26,340 nt of DNA from Deltaproteobacteria bacterium (GTDB lineage: Bacteria; Desulfobacterota; Syntrophia; Syntrophales; Smithellaceae). The position numbers were made by a program, and so were the translations under genes. The notes under the pieces are model-generated. The model was not told where the DNA came from. It made no database searches and worked only from the letters and a program-made list of their open reading frames with translations. Each line of letters opens with the position of its first letter. Positions within the stretch are counted from its first letter, which is position 1. Below, piece after piece: positions 15,221 to 22,891 of this stretch. Location: assembly GCA_009668925.1 (NCBI GenBank), contig SBEK01000034.1, positions 1 to 26,340 on the forward strand. Direction: 5' to 3'.

Positions 15221-16479
15221 AAAAACATTCCGTTTCCCAACCGCTTCGTATTTGTCTTCTGACCTATCGGGGCAACCCGACCTGCGGAGGGCAGGGGGTT
15301 TACATCAAGCATTTAAGCAAGGCGCTGGCCGATGAAGGCCATCGGGTGGATGTCATTTCCGGGCCTCCATATCCGCACCTCGACGACAATGTCCGGCTGA
15401 TCAAAATGCCCAGTCTCGATCTTTATCATCCGGATCATCTTTTCCGTCCGGAGAAAATCAGCGATTTGGGAAGCGCCATCAACATGTATGAATTCCTGAA
15501 CGTCTGTACGGGCAGTTTCCCCGAACCCTTTACGTTCGGCGAACGGGTATATTCGTATTTGAAAGAACATAAAAACGACTATGACATCGTCCACGACAAT
15601 CAATGCCTGTCTTATGGAATCGGCAGACTGGGCCGGAAAGTCATGCCGACGCTGGTCACCATTCATCATCCGATCACGGTCGACCGGCAGGAGGACTATA
15701 AGGTGGCCAGGACGCTGAGGCAGAAATTCCGCGTCTACCGATGGTACTCGTTCATCAATATGCAGCTGAAAGTCGCCAAACAGTTTTCTCACATCATCAC
15801 CGTGTCGGAATTTACAAAGAAGGATATTGCCAAAGAGTTTTCGCTCGACGAAAACAAATTCCGCGTTGTGCACAACGGGATCAACAACGAGTTCTTTTAT
15901 CCGAAACAAAACGGTCCGCGTCCGGAAAACGCATTGATTGTGACGAACAGCGCGGACACGCCTTTGAAGGGTCTCAATTTTCTTCTGGAGGCGGTGGCGC
16001 AGATTCGCAAGAAGCAGCCGGTCAAGCTGACCGTCATCGGCCAGCCCAAGAAGGACGGCATCATTGAAAACCTGGTGGCGAAACTGGGTGTGTCCGACAT
16101 CGTGCATTTTACCGGACGCATTGAAAACGAGGAATTTGCCGATTACTACGCCAAATCAACCGTTGCGGTTGTGCCGTCCCTGTATGAAGGCTTCGGCATT
16201 CCGGCCGCCGAAGCCATGGCGTGCGGCGTCCCGCTGATTTCAACCTCCGGCGGCGCCTTGCCGGAAGTTGTGGGGGATGCCGGTATCATCGTTCCCCCCG
16301 CCGACGCCAAGGCGCTGGCCAATGCCATCACGCGATTGTTGAGTGCCCCCGACGAAAGAAAGAAATATGCGCAGGCGGGGCTTAAGCGCGTCAACGCGGT
16401 GTTCAGCTGGAAGAAAGCGGCGCAGGAAGTGGCCGATGTCTATCGCGAGGCGATCCATGGTCACAGTCGATTTTCATGA
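15217..16479 (+). CDS. GT4-family glycosyltransferase
   Basis: A 420-residue GT-B glycosyltransferase that would transfer a sugar from a nucleotide sugar. The N-terminal acceptor domain begins with RICLLTYRGNPTCGGQGVYI, the glycine loop of GT4 enzymes. The donor domain has VVHNGINNEFF, KGLNFLLEAV, FTGRI and the retaining-enzyme E-x7-E motif E324-GFGIPAA-E332, followed by AMACGVPLISTSGGALPEVV. There is no signal peptide or membrane helix; it probably acts at the inner face of the membrane. The start is GTG at 15217 inside the PHP stop (GTGA overlap). It overlaps the following methyltransferase by 23 bases. Acceptor and sugar are unknown. Confidence 0.93.
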   Translation: MKKHSVSQPLRICLLTYRGNPTCGGQGVYIKHLSKALADEGHRVDVISGPPYPHLDDNVRLIKMPSLDLYHPDHLFRPEKISDLGSAINMYEFLNVCTGSFPEPFTFGERVYSYLKEHKNDYDIVHDNQCLSYGIGRLGRKVMPTLVTIHHPITVDRQEDYKVARTLRQKFRVYRWYSFINMQLKVAKQFSHIITVSEFTKKDIAKEFSLDENKFRVVHNGINNEFFYPKQNGPRPENALIVTNSADTPLKGLNFLLEAVAQIRKKQPVKLTVIGQPKKDGIIENLVAKLGVSDIVHFTGRIENEEFADYYAKSTVAVVPSLYEGFGIPAAEAMACGVPLISTSGGALPEVVGDAGIIVPPADAKALANAITRLLSAPDERKKYAQAGLKRVNAVFSWKKAAQEVADVYREAIHGHSRFS

Positions 16480-17158
16480 GCTCAGGTTAAAGCCCGGTTC
16501 GGTCGTGCTGGATGCCGGTTGCGGCACCGGCAGGCATTTGCGCGCGCTGGCGAAGCTGCCGGGTCTCACCATTGTCGGCGTCGACCGCAGCGCCAAAGAC
16601 GTGGCGGACGCGCTCGCGGGATTGAAGACCATGCCTGATGCTCAGTCTTTCGACTACCGGGTGGAGACGGCCGACATCAACGCGCTCCCTTTTGCCGACG
16701 CCAGCTTTGATTGCGTTATTTGCTCGGAAGTGCTCGAGCATATTCCCGAACACGAGAAAGCGCTTTCCGAGCTGGTTCGCGTTCTCAGACCGCAGGGGCA
16801 TTTGGTCGTCAGCGTGCCGCGTTATTTTTCCGAAAGAATATGCTGGCTGATTTCTTCGGAGTATCACAGCAATGAGGGCGGACACATCCGTATTTATAAG
16901 AAGAAGCACCTGCACAAGATGCTGGACCGGCAGGGAATTACCTGTTGGAAGATCAATTATAAGCACGCATTGCATGCGCCTTACTGGTGGCTCAAGTGTC
17001 TGGTCGGGTCGCGCAATGACACAAATCTGTTTGTCCGCTATTACAGAAAATTTCTGGAATGGGACATGATGAGTAAGCCTAAGGGGGTGCGGATGCTGGA
17101 AGAATTTCTGAATCCGCTGATCGGCAAGAGCATCGTGTTTTATCTGAGAAAAGGTTAA
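16457..17158 (+). CDS. Class I SAM-dependent methyltransferase
   Basis: A 233-residue methyltransferase with motif I VLDAGCGTGRHL (residues 18-28), an acidic end to the second strand (VGVDRS), a DINALPFAD segment, and post-II ICSEVLEHIPEHEKAL, all of the Methyltransf_11 type. After the LVVSVPRYF strand comes a cap rich in Trp, Tyr and His (KHALHAPYWWLKCLVG) likely to bind the acceptor. The ATG at 16457 lies inside the end of the glycosyltransferase (23-base overlap) and follows GCGAGG; the longer open frame from 16343 is arginine-rich and out of family. The tight overlap argues that it acts on the product of the neighbouring glycosyltransferase or on a shared intermediate. Confidence 0.9.
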   Translation: MVTVDFHELRLKPGSVVLDAGCGTGRHLRALAKLPGLTIVGVDRSAKDVADALAGLKTMPDAQSFDYRVETADINALPFADASFDCVICSEVLEHIPEHEKALSELVRVLRPQGHLVVSVPRYFSERICWLISSEYHSNEGGHIRIYKKKHLHKMLDRQGITCWKINYKHALHAPYWWLKCLVGSRNDTNLFVRYYRKFLEWDMMSKPKGVRMLEEFLNPLIGKSIVFYLRKG

Positions 17159-17163
17159 AGCCC

Positions 17164-18192
17164 ATGGAATTGAATGTATCGTCGATTGAAGCGATCCAGC
17201 CCATCGAGGTCGAGAAAGTTGCCGGTTTCATTGCCGCCATTCAGAAAGACAGCGGCGAAATCCCCTGGTCGCAGGGCGGCAAGACCGACCCGTGGGACCA
17301 TGTGGAAAGCGCCATGGGCTTGAGCATTGCCGGATATTGGGTCCAGGCCGAACGCGCTTATGAGTGGCTGGCGTCCACGCAGCTGGCCGACGGCAGCTGG
17401 TGGTCGGAAACCCAGGACGGGCGGATCATCAATTCAACGAAAGAAACGAATTATGCCGCCTATATCGCCGTAGGCGTTTATCAGCACTTTCTGATTACGG
17501 GGCACCTGGATTTTCTGAAGTCTATGTGGCCGTCGGTATCCCGGGGCATCCAGTACGCAATCGGCATGCAGGCGCCGGAGGGTGAAATCTACTGGGCCAG
17601 AAATAAAGACGGCGTCATTGACAAGATGGCGCTTTTGACCGGGTGCAGTTCTATTTACATGAGCATCAAGTGTGCGCTGGCGATTGCCGATGCGCTGGGG
17701 ATGAAGCGACCCAGCTGGCAAAAGGCCAAAGAGCTTCTGGAGTCGACCATCCGCAGCCGGCCCGATCTGTTCAACATGATCAAGTCGCGCTTTTCCATGG
17801 ACTGGTATTATCCGATTCTCTGCGGAGCCGTCTGCGGCGACGAGGCGAAAAAAAGAATCGATCATTTTTGGGACCGATTTGTGGTGCCGGACTGGGGTGT
17901 GCGCTGCGTAAGCGACCGGCCCTGGGTCACGATGGCTGAAACGTCGGAACTGATCCTGTCGCTCGCGGCCATGGGAGACGACACCCGGGCCAAAACCATT
18001 TTCAGCTGGCTTGGCGATAAACGCTATCCCGAAGGATCTTACTGGATGGGCGTGACGTTTCCCGACAGCGTGATCTGGCCGGAAGAGAAGACGGCCTGGA
18101 CGTCCGCGGCCGTCCTGATGGCCTGGGATGCCTTAAACGGTGTGACGCCGGCGGCGAAATTATTTAATCATCGCTATTGGCAAGAGCGATAA
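17164..18192 (+). CDS. Alpha/alpha-toroid protein (prenyltransferase/squalene-oxidase-repeat-like), function unknown
   Basis: A 342-residue soluble protein made of paired helices. Two QW-like repeats are visible: Q27-KDSGEIPW and Q73-LADGSW, the latter an exact QxxxGxW. Other conserved-looking patches are TDPWDHVESAMGL (41-53), TKETNYAAYIAVG, MALLTGCSSIYMS, VSDRPWVTMAETSEL and the end motif VIWPEEKTAWTSAAVLMAWDAL. This fits a single (alpha/alpha)6 barrel as in prenyltransferase-repeat proteins and some glycoside hydrolases. It is half the length of squalene-hopene cyclases and lacks DxDD, so terpene cyclisation is unlikely. It starts five bases after the methyltransferase stop. It may bind or process a polyprenyl or glycolipid intermediate; that is inference from context. 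Confidence 0.75.
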   Translation: MELNVSSIEAIQPIEVEKVAGFIAAIQKDSGEIPWSQGGKTDPWDHVESAMGLSIAGYWVQAERAYEWLASTQLADGSWWSETQDGRIINSTKETNYAAYIAVGVYQHFLITGHLDFLKSMWPSVSRGIQYAIGMQAPEGEIYWARNKDGVIDKMALLTGCSSIYMSIKCALAIADALGMKRPSWQKAKELLESTIRSRPDLFNMIKSRFSMDWYYPILCGAVCGDEAKKRIDHFWDRFVVPDWGVRCVSDRPWVTMAETSELILSLAAMGDDTRAKTIFSWLGDKRYPEGSYWMGVTFPDSVIWPEEKTAWTSAAVLMAWDALNGVTPAAKLFNHRYWQER

Positions 18193-18283
18193 TCATCATC
18201 TTCGAAAAACCTTACCGCATTCTTCCGACGGTTAATGTTTACGATGACATTGTCCGGCCAATGATTGTGAAAAGAGAAACGAC

Positions 18284-19006
18284 GTGCAGAAGGATCATCG
18301 TCCCTATTACATCAAGAAACTGAGTTGGAAGTTTGAACGGTGGTATGCCGGCCATTTTCTGGCGCCGCAGTGTGAACATTTCGGGCGCAACCTGGTGTTT
18401 ATGAAACCGTGGGGCGTGGAAATCAACGGCTGGCCCGTGTCGATCGGCGACTACACGACATTGATCGCCACCATGGAAAAGCGCATCCGGATCACGGCCT
18501 GGATGGCGGACGGAAAGTCCGGGAAAGTCGATATCGGCAGGCATTGCCTGATTTGTCCGGGGACCCGCATCCAGTCGGCCACCGCTATCTCCATCGGCGA
18601 CGACTGCATGATGGCGCAGAATGTCTGTATCACCGACGCCGACTGGCACGACATCTATGACCGCAGCGTCTCCATCGGCAGCACCAAGGAAATTATCATC
18701 GAAAACAATGTGTGGATCGGTGACAGCGCCATGATCGGCAAGGGCGTTCACATCGGAGAAAATGCCATCATCGGCGCAGGCGCCATCGTGGTGAAAGATA
18801 TTCCACGAAACGCGATCGCAGCGGGAAATCCGGCTGTGGTCGTGAAATATCTGGATGCGGACAAGCCCGTCAGATCGCGATCCCAGTGGATGTCTGATCC
18901 CCAAAAAATGGCCGAGTATTTCGACGCGGTCGAACGGATCATGCGGGAAAAGAATTCGCTCTTCGGATGGTTTCGATCCCTGTGGTTCCCGCGCAAAGGA
19001 GACTGA
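18284..19006 (+). CDS. Left-handed beta-helix (hexapeptide-repeat) acyltransferase
   Basis: A 240-residue acyl- or acetyltransferase of the LbH family. Hexapeptide repeats run from about residue 52 to 172 (VSIGDY, VDIGRH, ISIGDD, VWIGDS, MIGKGVHIGENAIIGAGAIVVKDIP), ending in the classic AIAAGNPAVVVK. H122 in ITDADWH is at the position where this family often has a catalytic histidine. The N-terminal 45 residues are basic and aromatic (KKLSWKFERWY) and could dock to a membrane or carrier; the C-terminal 45 residues form a helical tail. The start is GTG at 18284 with only a weak AGAGAAA site, and 91 bases separate it from the toroid gene. The radical SAM gene follows after two bases. Transfer of an acetyl or succinyl group to a sugar or lipid headgroup is the likely role. 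Confidence 0.87.
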   Translation: MQKDHRPYYIKKLSWKFERWYAGHFLAPQCEHFGRNLVFMKPWGVEINGWPVSIGDYTTLIATMEKRIRITAWMADGKSGKVDIGRHCLICPGTRIQSATAISIGDDCMMAQNVCITDADWHDIYDRSVSIGSTKEIIIENNVWIGDSAMIGKGVHIGENAIIGAGAIVVKDIPRNAIAAGNPAVVVKYLDADKPVRSRSQWMSDPQKMAEYFDAVERIMREKNSLFGWFRSLWFPRKGD

Positions 19007-19008
19007 AG

Positions 19009-20577
19009 ATGCGTGTCGCGATTATTGCCGCTCCCTATCCTCTGGAAGAATTTCCCTCGCCGCCGCTGGGCATCTCTTATGTCGCTGCCGCTTTCGAGAA
19101 GGCCGGCTGCGATGTGCGGATTTTTGATTATATCATTTCTTGCTATTCCAGAGAAAAGCTGGCCCGGCAGCTGGCCGATTTTCAGCCGGACGCCGTGGGT
19201 GCGGGATCGGTCACGATGAACTTTTACGATGCGCAGCGGATTTTACGCGATGTAAAAAGCATCAATCCGGACATCCTGACCATGATGGGAGGCCCCCATG
19301 TCTCTTTTACAGTGGAAGAAACTCTCCGGACCTATCCGGAAATCGATCTGATTTTTATCGGCGAAGCGGATGATACCATCATTGAATTCGCTCCGCTCAT
19401 GGGACGGAAAAACAAATGGGGCGCCGTTCGGGGGATCGCCTTCAGCCGCGACGGTGAAGTCGTCGTGAACGGCAGGAGAGATTTCATTATGGATGTGGAC
19501 CGCATTCCCCTTCCGGCGAGGCGGTTGCTCCCGATCTCGCGTTATCGGGCGTTCGGTTTTCCGGTCAGTATGATTACGGGCCGCGGCTGTCCACACGGCT
19601 GCATCTTTTGTCTGGGGCGGAAAATGGTCGGATCGAAAGTCCGTCGGCGCAGTCCTGGACTTGTGCTGGACGAGATCGAGCAGATCATGGGCCTGGGATT
19701 TGACCGGATGAATATTGCCGATGACCTTTTCGCGTCCGATACCGCCCGGGTCAAGGAAATTTGCCGGGGCATCAAAGAACGCAACCTGAAATTCGCCTGG
19801 AGTGCGTTTGCGCGCGTGGATACCGTGAACCAGGAGATGTTTGATGCCATGGCCGCCGCTGGCTGCGACAGCATCAGCTTCGGCGTGGAATCGGGCTGCC
19901 CGGAAATGCTCAAGAGGGTCAGGAAAGGCATAAGCCTTGAACAGGCCCAAAACGCGGTCCGGATGTGCAAGCAGTCGGGGATGCTGGCTCACGCTTCTTT
20001 CATGGTCGGATTGCCGGGAGAAACGAAAGAGACACTGAAGCGGACGGATGCCTTTGCCCGCAGCCTGGATATTCTTTACGGCTATCATTATCTCGCGCCT
20101 TTTCCAGGCACAACCCTGTGTGAAAAAGCAGGAGACTACGATCTGGAAATATTGACCAGAGACTGGTCCAAATATGATGCCAATGATGCGATTGTGAAAA
20201 CAGCGGAGCTTACGCCCCAGGATATCCGTGATTTCGTCGCGCTTTACGATGCCGACATGAATGGCGCATGGCAAGAAGTGCTCGAGAACTACAAAACGGG
20301 CAAGAATACGCCTTATGACGACATGCGGGTTGAAGGTAAACACCGGATGAATATTACGTTTTCGATTCTCAAGGAGGATCTGGTTGAAAAACTGGGTGTG
20401 ATCGAAGCTCCCCTCATTGGAAACCGCGATGCCGCACAGCGGATTTTTGCTGAAAGAATGAAGACGGCCATTTCCGGCGATCCGCGTCTGATCGAAAATA
20501 CGGTGAACGACTTCATCGCCCGCAGTTACATCAGGGCGGTAGAAACCGAAAGAGGCTGTACCTGGCAATGGTCATGA
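19009..20577 (+). CDS. B12-binding-type radical SAM protein, BchE-like
   Basis: A 522-residue protein. Residues 1-140 are the cobalamin-binding-type domain (PSPPLGISYVAAAFEKAG, PDAVGAGSVTM, MGGPHVSF, IFIGEADDTI), again without DxHxxG. The radical SAM core has C194-PHG-C198-IF-C201, then SISFGVESG and ASFMVGLPGET. A C-terminal extension of roughly 140 residues follows, rich in charged helices and ending ERGCTWQWS. The domain order resembles anaerobic Mg-protoporphyrin ester cyclase (BchE) and B12-dependent P- and C-methylases. No other chlorophyll or tetrapyrrole gene is present, so I do not assign that function. The ATG at 19009 follows AAAGGAGA and sits two bases after the acyltransferase stop; the open frame upstream from 18967 overlaps that gene. 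It is the last gene of the cluster. Confidence 0.88.
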   Translation: MRVAIIAAPYPLEEFPSPPLGISYVAAAFEKAGCDVRIFDYIISCYSREKLARQLADFQPDAVGAGSVTMNFYDAQRILRDVKSINPDILTMMGGPHVSFTVEETLRTYPEIDLIFIGEADDTIIEFAPLMGRKNKWGAVRGIAFSRDGEVVVNGRRDFIMDVDRIPLPARRLLPISRYRAFGFPVSMITGRGCPHGCIFCLGRKMVGSKVRRRSPGLVLDEIEQIMGLGFDRMNIADDLFASDTARVKEICRGIKERNLKFAWSAFARVDTVNQEMFDAMAAAGCDSISFGVESGCPEMLKRVRKGISLEQAQNAVRMCKQSGMLAHASFMVGLPGETKETLKRTDAFARSLDILYGYHYLAPFPGTTLCEKAGDYDLEILTRDWSKYDANDAIVKTAELTPQDIRDFVALYDADMNGAWQEVLENYKTGKNTPYDDMRVEGKHRMNITFSILKEDLVEKLGVIEAPLIGNRDAAQRIFAERMKTAISGDPRLIENTVNDFIARSYIRAVETERGCTWQWS

Positions 20578-20610
20578 GTCGCTGACGGTGAAAGGCCCGT
20601 TCGTCGCTTG

Positions 20611-20622
20611 CCGGATATCCGG
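20611..20622. repeat. 12-bp perfect palindrome CCGGATATCCGG
   Basis: A perfect palindrome 33 bases after the radical SAM stop. TTG before it and CAA after it can extend the stem with one bulged base. No T-run follows. Confidence 0.4.
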
Positions 20623-20662
20623 TCAACGGCAGGTGCGCCATCGTTTCCGGCGCCGTCCCTCC

Positions 20663-20679
20663 GGCAGTGCAAGACTGCC
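20663..20679. repeat. Hairpin upstream of cyclase promoter
   Basis: GGCAGT (20663-20668) and ACTGCC (20674-20679) form a perfect 6-bp stem with a GCAAG loop, 21 bases before the -35 of the cyclase promoter. It may be an operator or the end of the upstream transcript. Confidence 0.35.
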
Positions 20680-20700
20680 AATTCCCGGTATAAGAATCCC

Positions 20701-20729
20701 TTGACATGCTGCACGGCCTTTCCTATACT
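20701..20729 (+). promoter_or_regulatory. Near-consensus sigma70 promoter for cyclase gene
   Basis: TTGACA (20701-20706), 17 bases, TATACT (20724-20729). It has the same hexamers, spacing and TTTCCTATACTC context as the promoter at 2812. The predicted start near 20736 gives a leader of about 90 bases to the ATG at 20825, which includes an ATGATCAT palindrome. Confidence 0.8.
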
Positions 20730-20824
20730 CCCGCGCAGGAATATATATCTGTCAAAGAAACCGCAATGTTAGAGCTACGGCCCGCATTGGCATCATGATC
20801 ATCATTTCCCGGTCGTGAAAGAAG

Positions 20825-22741
20825 ATGAACAAGATGGCCGATGCCCGGCGGGGTTATGCCCGCGGATCCGGGCAAGGCGCAAAGCGACGGAATGATCGCC
20901 GGAATCGTATGAAAACAGGCAGGCTGAAAAACATCCATTTTGTCGCGCTCATCTCGATCGTAGTTGTGATCGGCCTCTATTACCTTCAGACGAACCTCCT
21001 GGAAGGGTTTGAGGACAATACCTACGACCTCAGGATGAAAGCCCTCACAACGCCTCCTCAGACGTCTCGCCCTATTGTCATCATTGCAATTGATGAAAAA
21101 ACCATTGCTGAACTGGGACGGTTTCCTTTCTCGCGGACGCATTATGCGGCGCTGCTCGATGTGGCGACCGAAGCGGGAGCCAGAGCCGTGCTCTTCGACG
21201 CTTTCTTTCCGGAGGTGCAGACAAAACAAGTTGACGATGCATTTGCCGCGGCGATCATGAGGTCCGGGCGGGTGACTCTGGCCTGCGGATTTGAATTTGA
21301 TGAAACCGGCAATGTTGCGGGACTGACGTCCAGTATTCCGGAGTTGCAAAACGCCGCACGACGCATCGCGCATATCAATGTCTTTCCGGAAAGCGACGGC
21401 GTCATCCGCTTCACAAAGCTTGTCATCGTGCACCAGGGGAAAACCTATCCGTCGCTGGGGCTGGCCGGCGCCGCGGAACTGATGGGAACAAAGGCCTTGG
21501 AGATGGACGGCAGGAGAGTTTTTCTGGGGCCCCGGAAAATCCCGACGGATGGCGAGCAGCGGCTGCTGATTAACTACGCCGGCCCCCCCGGCCTGTACGA
21601 GCGCATTTCTTTTGCCGACGTGGTGAAGGGGAGGGTGCCGGCTGATCGGCTCAAAGACCGGGTTTTATTTGTCGGGGCCACCGCGTTGGGCATTTATGAT
21701 ATGCGCATTACCCCCTTTTCCAATAATACCCCCGGGGTCGAAGTCAACGCCGGTATCGCGGACAATATCGCTGCCGGCAACTTTATTCGTCGTGCGGCAC
21801 CCGAAAAGCTTATCGATCTGGCCCTGATCATCATCCTGGGAATTGCGGCCACGCTCATGATCTGGAATCTCCGTCACAGCGTCTCGCTGCCCCTGACCGT
21901 GCTGCTCATCGCGTTTCAGGTCGCTTTCGCCGGCGTCATGTTTCTGGGCGGAAGATGGATCAGCATCGTCTATCCTGTTTTATGCATTCTGCTGACCTCG
22001 GCCGTGACCGGTTACCTTCGTTTTTTCGTTGTGGACCGGCAGGCGAGGGAGATACGATCCATGTTTGCCAGCTACGTCTCCAAAAGGGTTGTCGATGTTC
22101 TCGTGAAGAATCCCGAGATGGCGAAAATCGGCGGAGAATCGAGGGAGCTCACCATTCTCTTTGCCGACGTCCAGAATTATACAACGTACAGTGAAAAACG
22201 ATCTCCCGCCGATGTCGTGCGAATCCTCAATGATTACCTCGCCGCGATGACGGACATCGTCATGAAATATGACGGAACGCTGGACAAGTTTCTCGGGGAC
22301 GGCATCCTTGCCTACTGGAACGCGCCCCTGATTCAGGAAAATCATACCGAACTCGCTGTGCGGTGCGCACTCGAAATGATGGCCAGCATGGGTCCTCTGC
22401 AAGAAAAATGGCTCAGTGCGGGGGACGAGCCCATCACATGGGGAATCGGGCTCAATACGGGAGAAGTGATCGTTGGAAATATCGGTGCAGTCGGCAAAAA
22501 AATGGAGTATACTGCCATCGGTGATGGCGTGAACCTGACCTATCGGATTCAGAATGAAAGCAGGGAGGCAGGCTGCGCCGTAATCACCCGGGCGTTGTAT
22601 GAACGGGTAAAAGATAGTGTGATGGCCGAGCCGTTGGGGAGCTTCCTGGTCAAAGGGAAGCGGATTCCGGTTGAGATCTTCGCCTTGAGAGGTTTGCAGC
22701 CTCAAAAGACGGCGGCTGCTCCTGAACTCCGCCGGGGGTGA
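20825..22741 (+). CDS. CHASE2-domain class III adenylate/guanylate cyclase
   Basis: A 638-residue membrane receptor cyclase. One TM helix (about 37-54) leads to an extracytoplasmic CHASE2 sensor (about 60-325, with FEDNTYDLRMK, IVIIAIDEKT, VLFVGATA and TPGVEVNAGIADNI). Three TM helices (about 330-348, 354-374, 379-398) and a short linker with MFASYVSKRVVDVL follow, then the cyclase domain (about 440-610). All catalytic residues are present: metal Asp448 (LFADVQNYT) and Asp492 (GDGILAYW), base-selecting Lys488 and Asp567, and transition-state Asn570 and Arg574. The Lys/Asp pair predicts cAMP. The start at 20825 is uncertain; a basic 28-residue lead precedes a second ATG at 20909 that begins just before the TM helix. 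Confidence 0.93.
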   Translation: MNKMADARRGYARGSGQGAKRRNDRRNRMKTGRLKNIHFVALISIVVVIGLYYLQTNLLEGFEDNTYDLRMKALTTPPQTSRPIVIIAIDEKTIAELGRFPFSRTHYAALLDVATEAGARAVLFDAFFPEVQTKQVDDAFAAAIMRSGRVTLACGFEFDETGNVAGLTSSIPELQNAARRIAHINVFPESDGVIRFTKLVIVHQGKTYPSLGLAGAAELMGTKALEMDGRRVFLGPRKIPTDGEQRLLINYAGPPGLYERISFADVVKGRVPADRLKDRVLFVGATALGIYDMRITPFSNNTPGVEVNAGIADNIAAGNFIRRAAPEKLIDLALIIILGIAATLMIWNLRHSVSLPLTVLLIAFQVAFAGVMFLGGRWISIVYPVLCILLTSAVTGYLRFFVVDRQAREIRSMFASYVSKRVVDVLVKNPEMAKIGGESRELTILFADVQNYTTYSEKRSPADVVRILNDYLAAMTDIVMKYDGTLDKFLGDGILAYWNAPLIQENHTELAVRCALEMMASMGPLQEKWLSAGDEPITWGIGLNTGEVIVGNIGAVGKKMEYTAIGDGVNLTYRIQNESREAGCAVITRALYERVKDSVMAEPLGSFLVKGKRIPVEIFALRGLQPQKTAAAPELRRG

Positions 22742-22805
22742 AGGGGTCGGCGAAGGGAATGCCGGCGGTTCACGGTCCGTACAGTGCAGTGCATTAAGAA
22801 ATGTA

Positions 22806-22831
22806 TTTTACGTAAAAAAGGAAAGCTTTCC
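22806..22831. promoter_or_regulatory. Two adjacent 12-bp palindromes upstream of the giant NHL gene
   Basis: TTTTACGTAAAA (22806-22817) and GGAAAGCTTTCC (22820-22831) are perfect palindromes separated by two bases, in the 150-bp gap between cyclase and NHL gene. The position 61 bases before the ATG at 22892 suits an operator. There is no T-run, so a terminator is unlikely. Confidence 0.45.
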
Positions 22832-22891
22832 GGGGCCTGCCGGGGAGATTCAATCGATCCGGGAAATACCGGGTCCTGTGGAGTGGTGAAG

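Noticed and set aside
17164..18192. Squalene-hopene cyclase (hopanoid synthesis)
   Set aside because: Half the expected length and no DxDD motif; no hpn neighbours apart from generic radical SAM proteins.
19009..20577. Anaerobic Mg-protoporphyrin ester cyclase (bchE) assignment
   Set aside because: Domain order is similar, but no bacteriochlorophyll gene is nearby and the family covers many substrates.
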